DNA from: Zymoseptoria tritici IPO323
Lineage: Eukaryota; Ascomycota; Dothideomycetes; Mycosphaerellales; Mycosphaerellaceae
Direction of reading: 5' to 3'
Assembly: GCF_000219625.1 (NCBI RefSeq)
Contig: NC_018216.1
Coordinates: 3,162,001 to 3,226,000 of the forward strand
DNA length: 64,000 nucleotides
Under the pieces are notes generated by a model. It was given only the letters and a program-made list of their open reading frames with translations. It searched no databases and was not told where the DNA came from. Position 1 is the stretch's first letter. Every line of letters begins with the position of its first letter. Shown here one piece after another: positions 21,382-30,608 of this stretch. Made by a program: the position numbers and the translations under genes.

Positions 21382-21480
21382 TTTCCAGGCTCAATCGGTA
21401 GAGCGTGTGGCTCTTATCTCTCGCCCCGATGCCAATATCAGGGCTTGAACCGGAACCTCAAGGTCGTGGGTTCGAGTGAG
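21382..21480 (+). pseudogene. tRNA-Lys(CTT) relic with intron, 3' half degraded
   Basis: A tRNA-like 5' half is clear: D-arm GGCTCAATCGGTAGAGC (21389-21405), anticodon-stem GTGTGG and CTCTTA with CTT anticodon at 21413-21415. A stretch of about 38 nt at the canonical intron position follows, then CTCAAGGTCGTGGGTTCGAG (variable loop and T-arm with Pol III B box). After that the sequence does not give the complementary T-stem strand or a matching acceptor stem, and one anticodon-stem pair is broken. Identity comes from resemblance to fungal tRNA-Lys(CTT). It looks like a dead copy or a tRNA-derived head of a repeat. Confidence 0.55.
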
Positions 21481-22561
21481 TTCTTCTCTCCAACCTCTGA
21501 GTCCGGTCAATTTTCTGACTCCAGACAGGCCCCACCTTCGGCTATTCCTATACAGTCCAACCCGCTGGGTTGAGACAACCTCGAAGACCTTTCTTTTTGG
21601 TTTTTTGTTGTAGGAGAAGGAGGTCGAAGTTTGCGGAGCCGACTGTTCGTTTTGGGCTATCGAGACTTCGAGGCTTGGCGAAAGATTGTATCTGTAACTC
21701 CGAAGAGGCAAGCAGACTCGCAGCCCTTCTTTTTGCGTCTTCTTGACAGCTGGTTGTGCTTGGTTGGGAAAGGATTTCACTTTTTTGGCGCTAGTGAGGA
21801 CGCTAAAGTTTTGATGTGGGGTCCGAGAGCTTGGCGTGTGAGTGAAGCCACTTCAGCCGGCAGGATCAATTTTTCCCACCAAAACAAAACTTGCGTATGA
21901 TGCACCTACCATCTCGGTCCAGCACGTCGGTTGAAAATGTCGAAGCGATGCAGTCAAATCAACGAGGTACAGCGAATTCGAATAATGTTGCACGATGGTG
22001 GAGCACGCTTTTGCAGCCCGCCCTGAAGGCTGCACATCTCCACGATGCAGCTTCTGAGGCGCAGGAGTGACCGCCAGCTGACATGTTCTGCAAGCTGTCT
22101 CGCTGGCGGCGACGGCGGCAATCAATTAGCATAATGCAAGGCCGCTTCGGGACCAGTACTTACGTCTTTGACAACCTCCTGTGGGTTATCTTCCGCAGCT
22201 CTCCTTCTCCAACTCGCCTCAAATCTAAGCCTGCACCATCTGCGGACCTGGTGCAGGACAACATGGCCGCTGCAGTAGCGACTGCAGCGCTTTTTCATCT
22301 CGACTCCCATCGGAGGCGGGACACATCCTCCGATCTCAAACAATCTCGAAAGATAATGTACAATCTTACGACGATTGGGCTTCACTCTACTACCCCGGGT
22401 GGAACGATGCTCTTGGATTCTTGGATTGTGATTCTCTCTGGTCGACGTATGGACTCATTGGAGATCCGTTCGACCAGGACAACGGCCATCTAGATCCAGA
22501 TAGCTAGCAGAGCGCAGATGCCTCTCAACAAGGAGCAGACCTGCCGCGCAGTGCGGACGAT
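21481..22561. other. decayed region upstream of zinc-finger gene
   Basis: No intact gene. From about 22230 to 22582 one plus frame reads like protein, including DDWASLYYPGWNDALGF and FDQDNGHLDPDS. It has no start codon (TAA near 22226) and is cut by TAG at 22505-22507, in phase with the zinc-finger exons that follow. It may be the ruined 5' part of that gene. Confidence 0.4.
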
Positions 22562-23343
22562 ATGATTGCAGGTTCGGACAGGGTATGTGCACACGTTACG
22601 GACTGGATCTGCTTCGTCACTTACCAAGTTTGGTAGTGGTTCGACAGCTTCCTGCCGCAAGGCAACCTTACTGCAGCGGAAGACGTGGCTGGACTCGCAG
22701 TGATGGATAGCTTATCACAACCACATCCAAGCCAGAGCATTACGACCTCCGCCGCCGCAATGTCGCATGCAGTTGAGCAATTACCGGCAATGCCGCCCAC
22801 CTCAAACACCCAGCAGCCCATGTCGTGGCTGTACGATGGATGGGACGAATTCGAAGACATCTTTGGTCCATTTGAAGCCGGGCTACCCTCGAAGCGATCG
22901 GTAAATCAACCCAGCACGGCCATGGACACACCGTCCGATTCCGATGCAAGCTCTCCGGGACCGGCTTTGAGATGCTGCATTGACGACTGCGTTGCAGTAC
23001 TCGAGACTGTTGAGGCACTACGGTGAGTGTAGTCTCAGCTGATCGCTTTTCTTGCGAATGACCACTCATATTCGCCAGGCTACACCGAGCCGAAGTGCAT
23101 CGACGCTCGCACCATTGCCTGGTATCACAATGCCATCAGAGCTTTGCGGAAAAACGAACACTGCTGCGGCATGCCAGTGCACATAGCGAGCGGCGGATAT
23201 CGTTCTGCCCTCATGCAGGATGTCCGGCTTCTCGGCGAGGCTTCAAGCGCCGTGACGACCTGCTGAAGCACATAAAGCGCAAGAAGCATGGCGACGCCAC
23301 CACAGAATATGAGAGGGGAGAGAGAAGTGACGGGCCCAGATGA
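22562..23343 (+). CDS. C2H2 zinc-finger protein, 5' end uncertain or damaged
   Basis: Supported exons are 22637..23022 and 23079..23343, joined by a 56-nt intron (GTGAGT...CGCCAG). Splicing reconstructs a finger-like CCIDDC...LRLHRAEVH, followed by a second with CLVSQCHQSF...LLRHASAH and a third CPHAGCPASRRGF...LLKHIKRKKH. Upstream, a 54-nt intron (22583..22636, GTATGT...TGGTAG) joins a short 5' exon whose only ATG is at 22562 (MIAGSDR), giving about 223 residues. The same frame continues 5' beyond a TAG at 22505 with protein-like acidic sequence, so the original gene may have been longer. The middle is Ser/Pro-rich and acidic. Probably a DNA-binding transcription factor of a lineage-specific kind; targets unknown. 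Confidence 0.6.
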
Positions 23344-23594
23344 GTGCCCGAGGAGGAACCCAGCAACAGGCAGTCGGAGAAGCCTACTGGGATACGAGGG
23401 AAGTGGGATACGTACGGACACTGGCTTGATCTTATCGGCTCGGTGGTCGTTGGCGCGCAAGTGCTGAGTTGTGTGAGACGACTCGATCTGCTGGACCTCC
23501 GTACTCCGGGGTTTGCGCATGTCTGATGGATCGGGCATCTCCGAGCTTGGCCTCGACGCCAAAAAATATACGTGCGGATGGAAGTTACTGGCTG

Positions 23595-23778
23595 ACCTTT
23601 CAGTAGGCCAACAACTTTTCGTCCTTTGACCTCGGAAAGCGCCTTGTCGCTTGCCGTGGACTTTCGGAAACGTGCGGCTTCCGACATTATTGGGTAACCT
23701 TTCAGTAGGCCAACCACTGTTCGTCGCCTGCCCTTCAAAAGCGCTTTGTCGCTTGCTGTGTACTTTCGCGAATTTTTG
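23595..23778. repeat. 102-nt imperfect direct duplication
   Basis: Two units starting at 23595 and 23697 share acctttcagtaggccaac at the left and the cttgtcgcttgc...actttcg block further right, period 102. Read on minus, the units give related 34-residue segments (KVHSKRQSAF / KVHGKRQGAF, ending GWPTER / CWPTER), so the duplication keeps frame. Confidence 0.8.
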
Positions 23779-24000
23779 CTGTATTCGTGCTTTCATTTTG
23801 TAGCGTTGTTGCGCGGTTGGTGAAATTTATCTAGCAGTAAAGATCATGACCTCAAATCCTCTTCTCTGACCCGCGGATGGCGATCGATTGTGGACAGCAA
23901 GGACTCAAACAGCTCGTTGCTTGTTACAGCCCAGGGCACCCACATCTTTCGTATGTCCTTTCGCCGGCGGAGACACGAACCAATGGACCTTGCCCTGTAT

Positions 24001-24065
24001 CACACGATAGATTCGGAATCACACGATACCTTAGATTCGGAATCACACGATAGATTCGGAATCAG
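24001..24065. repeat. short tandem repeat, unit agattcggaatcacacgat
   Basis: About three imperfect copies of agattcggaatcacacgat, with spacings of about 24 and 19 nt (the middle copy carries an extra acctt). Confidence 0.85.
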
Positions 24066-24384
24066 AGCGTATTGGCGTCGGCGAACGACACACCTTCCGC
24101 AGACGTTCGACACTATCCCCCTGGATTCGAACCCACCAGAACCAATGTTCCTGTCCATCCATACTGTGGAAGAGTGCAGGGTCACCTGTCAGCGCCGAAT
24201 CCCAGGGCGAGATCGAATGAGTTCGCTCACCAATATCATTCATCACCCTCCCAATAAGCCCGGTGATTTCGCACCGTCGTCTCACCCTCCAGAGGTTTGC
24301 TTCCTGCGCCGACGAAGCTCCACTGCTGAGCATCGATCCAGAATCGCATTTTCACCTTCCGTACGGCAGCGGACGTTCTCTCGG

Positions 24385-24446
24385 CAGTAGCGCATTTTTC
24401 CCTTTGTGCAGCAGCGCATTTCTTATGCTGAGCAGCGCATTTCTTC
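24385..24446. repeat. repeat of agcagcgcatttctt
   Basis: Three copies of a 15-nt-like unit (cagtagcgcatttttcc, cagcagcgcatttctta, agcagcgcatttcttct). Further right, at about 24525 and 24553, aagtaggctatgtcntttcc-like sequence is also duplicated. Confidence 0.7.
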
Positions 24447-24719
24447 TAACAGGGCATTCCTCTGTTCACCATGGCGGCTCTCTTCTGCTCGCCAGCGCTG
24501 TTCTACCTTGTGGCTTGGACGTGAGTAGGCTATGTCCTTTCCCTTGGACACAAGTAGGCTATGTCATTTCCTTCAGAAGGCCAGTACTCGACACGAACTC
24601 GATACAAAGGTCATTTCCATCTCAATCCATTTCCTCTTTCACCCAACTTTTCATCGAGTACCCTTACCACATCAGCCTGAATGGACAGGTAGCATCCACG
24701 AGCAATGACCAGGGACAAA

Positions 24720-24888
24720 CAGAACGAACAACCAGCGCGAACGACCAGGACGAGCAGACCGAATCGAACAACCAGCACGGACGCCCGGCACGAACAACCA
24801 GCACGAACACCCAGCACGAACACCCAGCACGAACACCCAGCACGGACGACACTCACGAACGACCACCACGGACGACACTCACGAGCCA
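24720..24888. repeat. 12-nt minisatellite, unit ccagcacgaaca
   Basis: The best array is 24791-24846 with four near-perfect 12-nt units; diverged units extend on both sides, including a duplicated cggacgacactcacga. The period is a multiple of three, so open frames cross it on both strands. There are no spacers of CRISPR type. Confidence 0.85.
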
Positions 24889-24971
24889 CACCACTGTTCC
24901 CATCAATCACCGCCAACAACCACACTACTCCCTCCACCCTCCCCTTCAACCTCGCCCAACAACCACCAACC

Positions 24972-25136
24972 ATGCTCAACACCTCCACCTCCTCAACCCC
25001 TCCCCTACAAGTCACCGATCCCTCCAACGACGCCATCCAGGCCCTGACCATCCTCTTCGGCGTCCTGATGGCCCTCATCGAAGGTCTAGGTCTAGCCTTA
25101 ACCCTCGCATTTCTGAACCATCGCCGTGCTCACTAG
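24972..25136 (+). CDS. possible small single-pass membrane protein, 54 aa
   Basis: ATG in good context (caaccATGctc) directly after the minisatellite. The polar Ser/Thr/Pro N-terminus is followed by DPSNDAIQALTILFGVL and a continuous hydrophobic stretch to LALTLAFL, then basic NHRRAH and stop. The single helix with positive flank looks like a real membrane segment. No family recognised and no splice path to the ORF at 25234 keeps phase. Status uncertain. Confidence 0.35.
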   Translation: MLNTSTSSTPPLQVTDPSNDAIQALTILFGVLMALIEGLGLALTLAFLNHRRAH

Positions 25137-25233
25137 CAAGGGAACGAGCTAGCAGCGACCTCGCCAGTGCTACCGGTCCGAGGGCAGGACATCGGTCAGT
25201 GTACACATCTCTCTCCACTTCAGTCTCGAACTC

Positions 25234-25524
25234 TTGCTCATGTATCTTCTGATAGCGGAACGATTCCATCCTCTTCGGAGAAGGAGGAGGAGGAAAGCAT
25301 TGCAGGACCTATTGATAGAGCTTGAAAGACTGGGGAAGGATGAGACGGCCTTGGAGATTCGGATGTTGCTGCCATTTTTGACCCGCTTGAGGGTGGATTT
25401 CTTGGAAATGATGCTGGAGTTCTCGCATGGCAGAGGGAAAGCGACGAAGTTGTATGCTTCCGTGCGCGGGACACCGTGCTTGACGGTGGTGTTGCTTTGC
25501 GGATATGGTTGCTGCTGTATATAA
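25234..25524 (+). CDS. possible small basic/helical protein fragment
   Basis: 96-residue frame with LRRRRRRKALQDLLIELERL and helical continuation, preceded in frame by LELLL after a possible acceptor (cacttcag). It could be an exon of the preceding small membrane-protein gene, but I could not find a phase-compatible donor. Not recognised. Confidence 0.25.
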   Translation: MLMYLLIAERFHPLRRRRRRKALQDLLIELERLGKDETALEIRMLLPFLTRLRVDFLEMMLEFSHGRGKATKLYASVRGTPCLTVVLLCGYGCCCI

Positions 25525-25685
25525 GCCAATCTCTCCAAGAAAAAGCATGGTCAAACGACATCTTTGACACCTCAGCTACCAAACCGAATCGCACAGCAAG
25601 AAGGGAGAGCACTCAACATCTCCCATATGTCCACTGCCGAAAAAACTCATCCAAGCCTGCCCTCAGTTCCCCTCCTCCCTGAACA

Positions 25686-27613
25686 TCAATTCGGAATCTC
25701 AATTCCCACCTCACTCCAACTGCCCGCCACCAAGTCCCTCGTAAACTCCCTCACCTCATCTCCCTCCACCTGATAAAACACCACCAAGTCGTCCCCACCA
25801 CTGCGATTCGGGAGCGCCGAAACGCTCAAATGCGTCCCCGGCAGTCCCGGCTGATCGCCGACGTCAAAGGAAGGTGCGATCAAGGACGTGTTCTCGGCCG
25901 CCCAGGAGATGTTGTAGCCCGTGAAGAGGTGGGTGGACGCGGATTGGGCGTAGAAGATGTTAGTGTAGCCGAGGGAGGTGGAGGGGTGGACGTTTGGGAT
26001 GGAGATGGAAGCTGTGGGAGGGGTGGGGTTAGTGGAGGTTTGAGGGGAGGTGCTGGGAAGGACTCACAATTCGTCCAGACGTTGATGGGATGGGACTCTG
26101 TGCTGGTGAGATTGGTGTTCGTGTCTTTCCACCAGAACTCGACGGCATTCTGCAGATTCACAAACATGACATATGTCGTCGTGCCGGGGCCCCAGCTGTA
26201 ACATCCCACTCCTGCGTGCCCGTTCATGTTCGGCCAGTCTTGTTGGTGTGCCCAGGTGGTTTGTCCTTCTCGCCAGCCGAGTTGTTTGAAGGTTGTTTCG
26301 TCCGAGGCGTACCACAAGTGCATACCGTAGTCTTTTGACATTGCGGTGGTGTTGGCGTTCTCGTTGGGGAGGGGGGTGTGCGTGTAGTCGGTGTCTCCAT
26401 AGTCGGACCCGTACCTAATCCAAAGGCCAGAAGGGTCAGCAGTGGCTTCGACACAGGATATAGGGACATATTGAGACCAGCTAGCACAGCTCGAGAGACA
26501 ATCTCGGGTAGCTGCAAGCCTTGCACCCTTCGAAGACTCACCAGCAGGCCTGCATTCCGACCATATCAGCGTCGTAGGTCTTAATGTTGAGGGCGTTGAT
26601 AGGTCCGTCGACCCAAACATTCGTCTTGTTGCTGTTAGAGCGTTGGCGGATGGTGTTGTTGTTGTCGATGTCTAGACGGTCCGTCAGTGGAGCCTTCATA
26701 GATTCAGACGAACTTTCAACTCACAAAAGACATGCCACGTACTAGCCTCATTCAGCACATAACTAACAGCCGAGAGAGGCGTGCCATTCTTCGCTCCCAC
26801 AGCCACCACCTCCGAAATATCGCCACCCAACCACTCTCCGCTCGGACTCAATTGTTTGTACCGAATCTGTCCGGTCCAGTGTTGGAAGTACATTACCAGA
26901 CTGCCTTGCGACCCATCGGAGAGTTCTCGAGCGAAAGATTGTGAGGCCAAGGCAATTCCGGATCCGTTGAAGACGCCTTGTTTGGAGAAGTATTTCGGGT
27001 CGATGGCGCCGCCTATTGCGTGGTCGGTGATATTTGATGACTTTTGGGAGGTCGAGTCTGAGTCTCTGTGATGAGGTCAGTAGTGTCGTGGTTTGTGTGG
27101 TTCGGCGTGGTGCTCACGAGTCCATGCTCAGTCCCACTCCAAGCCCTACTCCCAGCGCGATTGCTATCACCAGTAACAAAACAATGATCAAGATAAACCA
27201 GCGCCGTCGAATGCCACATATTCGTTTTGGTGGTGGCCGACTTTCACTCGGTGGTTCGTAATTTTGCGGCTGCGGCGGTAGTGGCGGCGGCACAACCACT
27301 TCTTTCTCACTCATGTCACGCTGGTATGCCTCGGGAAACGGCGAGCTGATTTCCGACGGTGACATTGGATGGTCTTTATTTGATATTCGATGTTGCATTG
27401 TCGTCGCTTGTGAGGCGTATGAAGGCGCGCGCACATGTTCTCGTTCGGGAGATGGATATTGCTGGTATGGCGGTGTGCTGTTGCTGGTGAAGGTGTGAGT
27501 GTGAGTTGGAGGTCATGCATCGACTTCACTTACAAATGCTCGGTGAAGCGAGGACTGCTGATGGCGGAGAGTCTTGGCGATGGATCTTGGTGGACGACCT
27601 CAGGACTGTCCAT
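25686..27613 (-). CDS. fungal fucose-specific-lectin-like protein with N-terminal membrane anchor
   Basis: Six exons, complement(join(25686..26011,26068..26414,26542..26671,26725..27065,27118..27483,27534..27613)), 529 residues; every junction keeps phase. Introns are 50, 52, 53, 127 and 56 nt. N-terminus MDSPEVVHQDPSPRLSAIS is a Pro-rich cytoplasmic tail; residues about 123-144 form one membrane segment (WFILIIVLLLVIAIALGVGL) after a basic stop (RRR), giving a type II topology. The outer part has beta-propeller lectin repeats with W-containing motifs: LVMYFQHWTGQIRYKQLSPSG, WHVFYIDNNNTIRQRS, MHLWYASDETTFKQLGWREG, LVVFYQVEGDEVREFT. Many N-x-S/T sites suit the extracellular side. Family assignment rests on these motifs; sugar specificity is not proven. 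Confidence 0.85.
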
Positions 27614-28852
27614 GGCGGCGGTCGGCTATCAATGTCACGTACAGAGTGACGTCGTGGGTCAACAGGGAGCGTGGTAAAGTCAGGCGGTGGGTCCAGAAAA
27701 TCGGTCAGGCGCAGAGTGATGGGAGCGAAGGGGAATGAAGACGATGCGGTCTGCCCTGGTCGGCGACGATGACTGCGCAGTCGCGGGATGGATCGCCGAA
27801 GATGCCGCAGCCTCAAGAATCCTTCACCAACGGGCAGTTGGAGACGACCTTCTCGGAGGAGCCACGGTACATGCGAGTCCGACCGAGTCTTTCGAGGGAA
27901 GGTACTCTCAAGACGAGGAACAAATCAAGAGGCCGGCCTTTGGTCTTTTCATGCAGTGGAGTGTGCTGATGTGATGTTACCGTCGTACATGCAGTGACAG
28001 TCCTGGGATGGGCCACGCGAGGTGTGCGATGGAATATTGGCGGGGTCTATTCCGGTATGATGGACGAGGCTGTGGCACGGCGTGAGGCTGACTGACTGCG
28101 GTGAAGAAGAACATAAGGTACCTAGTCTACGGCGAGTTGGGAGTCGCTATAGATACTTCAGCAATCCTCAGGAACGGCAAGGTAGCGGAAGATGACACCG
28201 TGCGTCTTACGGCTGTCGGTGGCTAAGGTGGCCGTACCGTATTCGACCCATGCCGAGTCAAACCATCCGCAGCAAACCTACCCATGTCTATCATCACGAG
28301 CGAAGCAATTCCTACCCAATAGCTTCCATCGACAGCCTGCCTGTCGACGTAGGGAGTGAGAAACCAGACCTGTGCCCACAACGGAGTGGACTCATGGATG
28401 CTCTGCCCTCGTCCACGATGATGTGCGATGGAACATCACGATTGACCGGTATACAGCTCAATCAGGCCACCCAAAGGCCGGTCCGGAATCTCACTCCATG
28501 CATGTCCAGCATCCCAGTGGCTGCGAGAGCTTCCAGGCGCATAAGGTTTTGCTTTGCGGCGGTGTGGAACTCTGCGTTGGCCGGAATCGATCGGCAAGAC
28601 GCTGGAGTTTACTCTGAGAAACGATCAAAGGATTCTGAGACGAGACGACAACCAATGTAACTTCCACGAATGTTGATGAGAGGAAGGAGAAGAAGAAGAG
28701 AAGTCAAGTCGCACCCGAACGGATCGGAAGATCATTCGCTTGGCGACGCCTGCCTCGCTTGCCTTGCATGGCGTCCAAACTCTATCTATTCTCGACCTCG
28801 AGACAAGGCCATCAACGATACACACACACAATCCAGACATGAACATCCCTCA
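27614..28852. other. intergenic, no certain gene
   Basis: Divergent spacer between the lectin gene and CEM1. ORFs up to 136 codons (28250-28660, plus) lack splice or family support. Confidence 0.45.
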
Positions 28853-30248
28853 ATGCGAAGGGTAGTCGTCACCGGTCTCGGAGCCATCACTCCGCTCGCC
28901 GCCGGCATCAAACAGACATGGCGTCGACTTTTGGATTCTCACAGCGGCATCGTCTCGACTTCCACCAAGGGATCTCCGTTCGATACACTCCCCAGTCGCG
29001 TTGCCGGTCTGGTCCCTCTCGGCAGTCGCGAAAGTGGAAAATGGCAAGCGAAAGACTGGCTGCACGCAAGCGATGAACGGCAGATGGCGTTGTTCGCGCA
29101 GTATGCCATTGCATCCGCTCAAGAAGCATTAGATGATGCGGGATGGCATCCCACAGAACAGGCAGATCTTGAAGCAACGGGCGTCACCATCGGATCTGGA
29201 ATTGGCAATCTAGATGAAGCCTACAACACTTCCATCGCCTTTCACGAACACGGCTATCGAAAAGTGTCGCCGTTGTTCGTCCCGAGACTCCTCATCAATC
29301 TTGCGGCCGGGCATATTTCCATCAGATATGGCTTTCAGGGCCCGAACCATGCGGCAACAACGGCCTGTACGACTGGAATCCATGCGATTGGAGATGCTTC
29401 GAGATTGATTGCTTTCGGTGATGCGAACGTCATGGTGGCAGGTGGAGCGGAGTCGTGTATTCATCCACTGGCTATTGCAGGATTTGCTCGAGCGAGAAGT
29501 CTGGCGACGGAATGGAATGATGATCCGAAGGCTTCGTCGAGGCCATTTGATCGACATCGAGCAGGTTTTGTTATTGGAGAGGGTGCAGGTGTGGTGGTGC
29601 TTGAGGTCAGTCTTGAGGAGTATGCGTGGGTTGACTCCACTGATAACATCCACAGGAACTTGAACACGCCAAAGCTCGCAAAGCCGACATCTACGCCGAA
29701 ATCAAGGGTTACGGTCTCTCCTCGGACGCCTACCACATGACTGCTCCGAAAGAAGATGGCGCAGGCGCATTTCTCGCCATGCGACAAGCGCTGAAGCACG
29801 CCCAGCTGAAGCCAGGTCAAATCGATTACATCAACGCCCATGCCACTTCCACCCGGCTAGGAGATGCCGCAGAGAACAACGCCATCAAGAGGCTTCTGCT
29901 CGGCGAAGGGGGCAAGGAGAAGGCGTCCGAGATCAATGTCAGCAGCACGAAAGGCGCGGTTGGACATCTTCTCGGTGCGGCGGGTGCAGTGGAAGCCATT
30001 TTCACCATGCTGGCAGTACATCATGTATGTGCTTGAGGGAGTTTCTTGTGAGAACGCATCAGACTGACTCGTAACAGAACGTCCTACCGCCGACTCTCAA
30101 CCTCGACAATCCTGGCGATCCACCCGAGGACTACGATTGCAACTACGTCCCAGGCGTAGCACAACAACACACTGTCAACGCTGCTTTGACCAACAGTTTT
30201 GGATTTGGCGGGACGAACGCTAGTCTCTGCATTGCAAAGTATGAGTGA
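28853..30248 (+). CDS. CEM1: mitochondrial 3-oxoacyl-[acyl-carrier-protein] synthase (KAS II type)
   Basis: Condensing enzyme of mitochondrial type II fatty acid synthesis, which elongates acyl-ACP with malonyl-ACP and supports lipoate and respiratory function. Three exons, join(28853..29605,29656..30024,30078..30248), 430 residues; introns of 50 nt (GTCAGT...CCACAG) and 53 nt (GTATGT...GTAACAG). N-terminus [16 protein letters not shown] is the usual KAS start. Catalytic triad is visible: Cys172 in [12 protein letters not shown], His313 in [12 protein letters not shown] and His355 in [12 protein letters not shown]. The C-terminal [12 protein letters not shown] glycine-rich loop is intact. No long presequence precedes the ATG used; an upstream in-frame extension to 28670 exists but is unlike a targeting peptide. 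Confidence 0.94.
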
Positions 30249-30608
30249 TGAGAACAAAAGGATTCATTTCAAAATACTGCTTCCTGGAGTCGCTTATCTA
30301 TCGATGGAAAATCTGAAAATCTGCAGAGAGCCCCGCAGTAGTGGAGGGACTTCGGTAGGTACCCCACCAACCACCGGGCGGCCAAGCAATGTCGCTATCG
30401 ACATCCCACCTTCGCCGACATGGATTGAACTCTGAACCTCACCGCGGAAGAGAAAGAGTCTTCCTCGCTGCTGTCAGTCCATACCGCGAACGATCCTCAG
30501 GCTTGCACGGAAATGGAAGTGCGATCTCACAACACATAGCTTGAACACGAGCAACCACTCACCATCAAGTCAACTTCAATCTCAACCCTCACAAAACACA
30601 CCACCACG
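30249..30608. other. intergenic, no gene seen
   Basis: 3' flank of CEM1 and promoter of the nickel/cobalt transporter gene. Nothing specific. Confidence 0.45.

Larger units (their letters stand above)
23344..24971. other. repeat-rich region without a reliable gene
   Basis: Contains several minisatellite-like repeats listed separately. Long open frames here arise largely from repeats whose period is a multiple of three, so they are not called as genes. Confidence 0.5.

Noticed and set aside
24780..24890. CRISPR-like array
   Set aside because: Direct head-to-tail 12-nt units without spacers in a eukaryotic genome.
24611..25078. Cys/Val-rich minus-strand ORFs (SCWVFVLGVRAGC-type repeats)
   Set aside because: Reverse reading of the 12-nt minisatellite; artefact of repeat translation.
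24263..25252. 329-codon plus-strand ORF over the minisatellites
   Set aside because: Open because repeat periods are multiples of three; low complexity, no domain.
26090..26338. Plus-strand ORFs inside the lectin gene
   Set aside because: Shadows of phase-consistent minus-strand exons.
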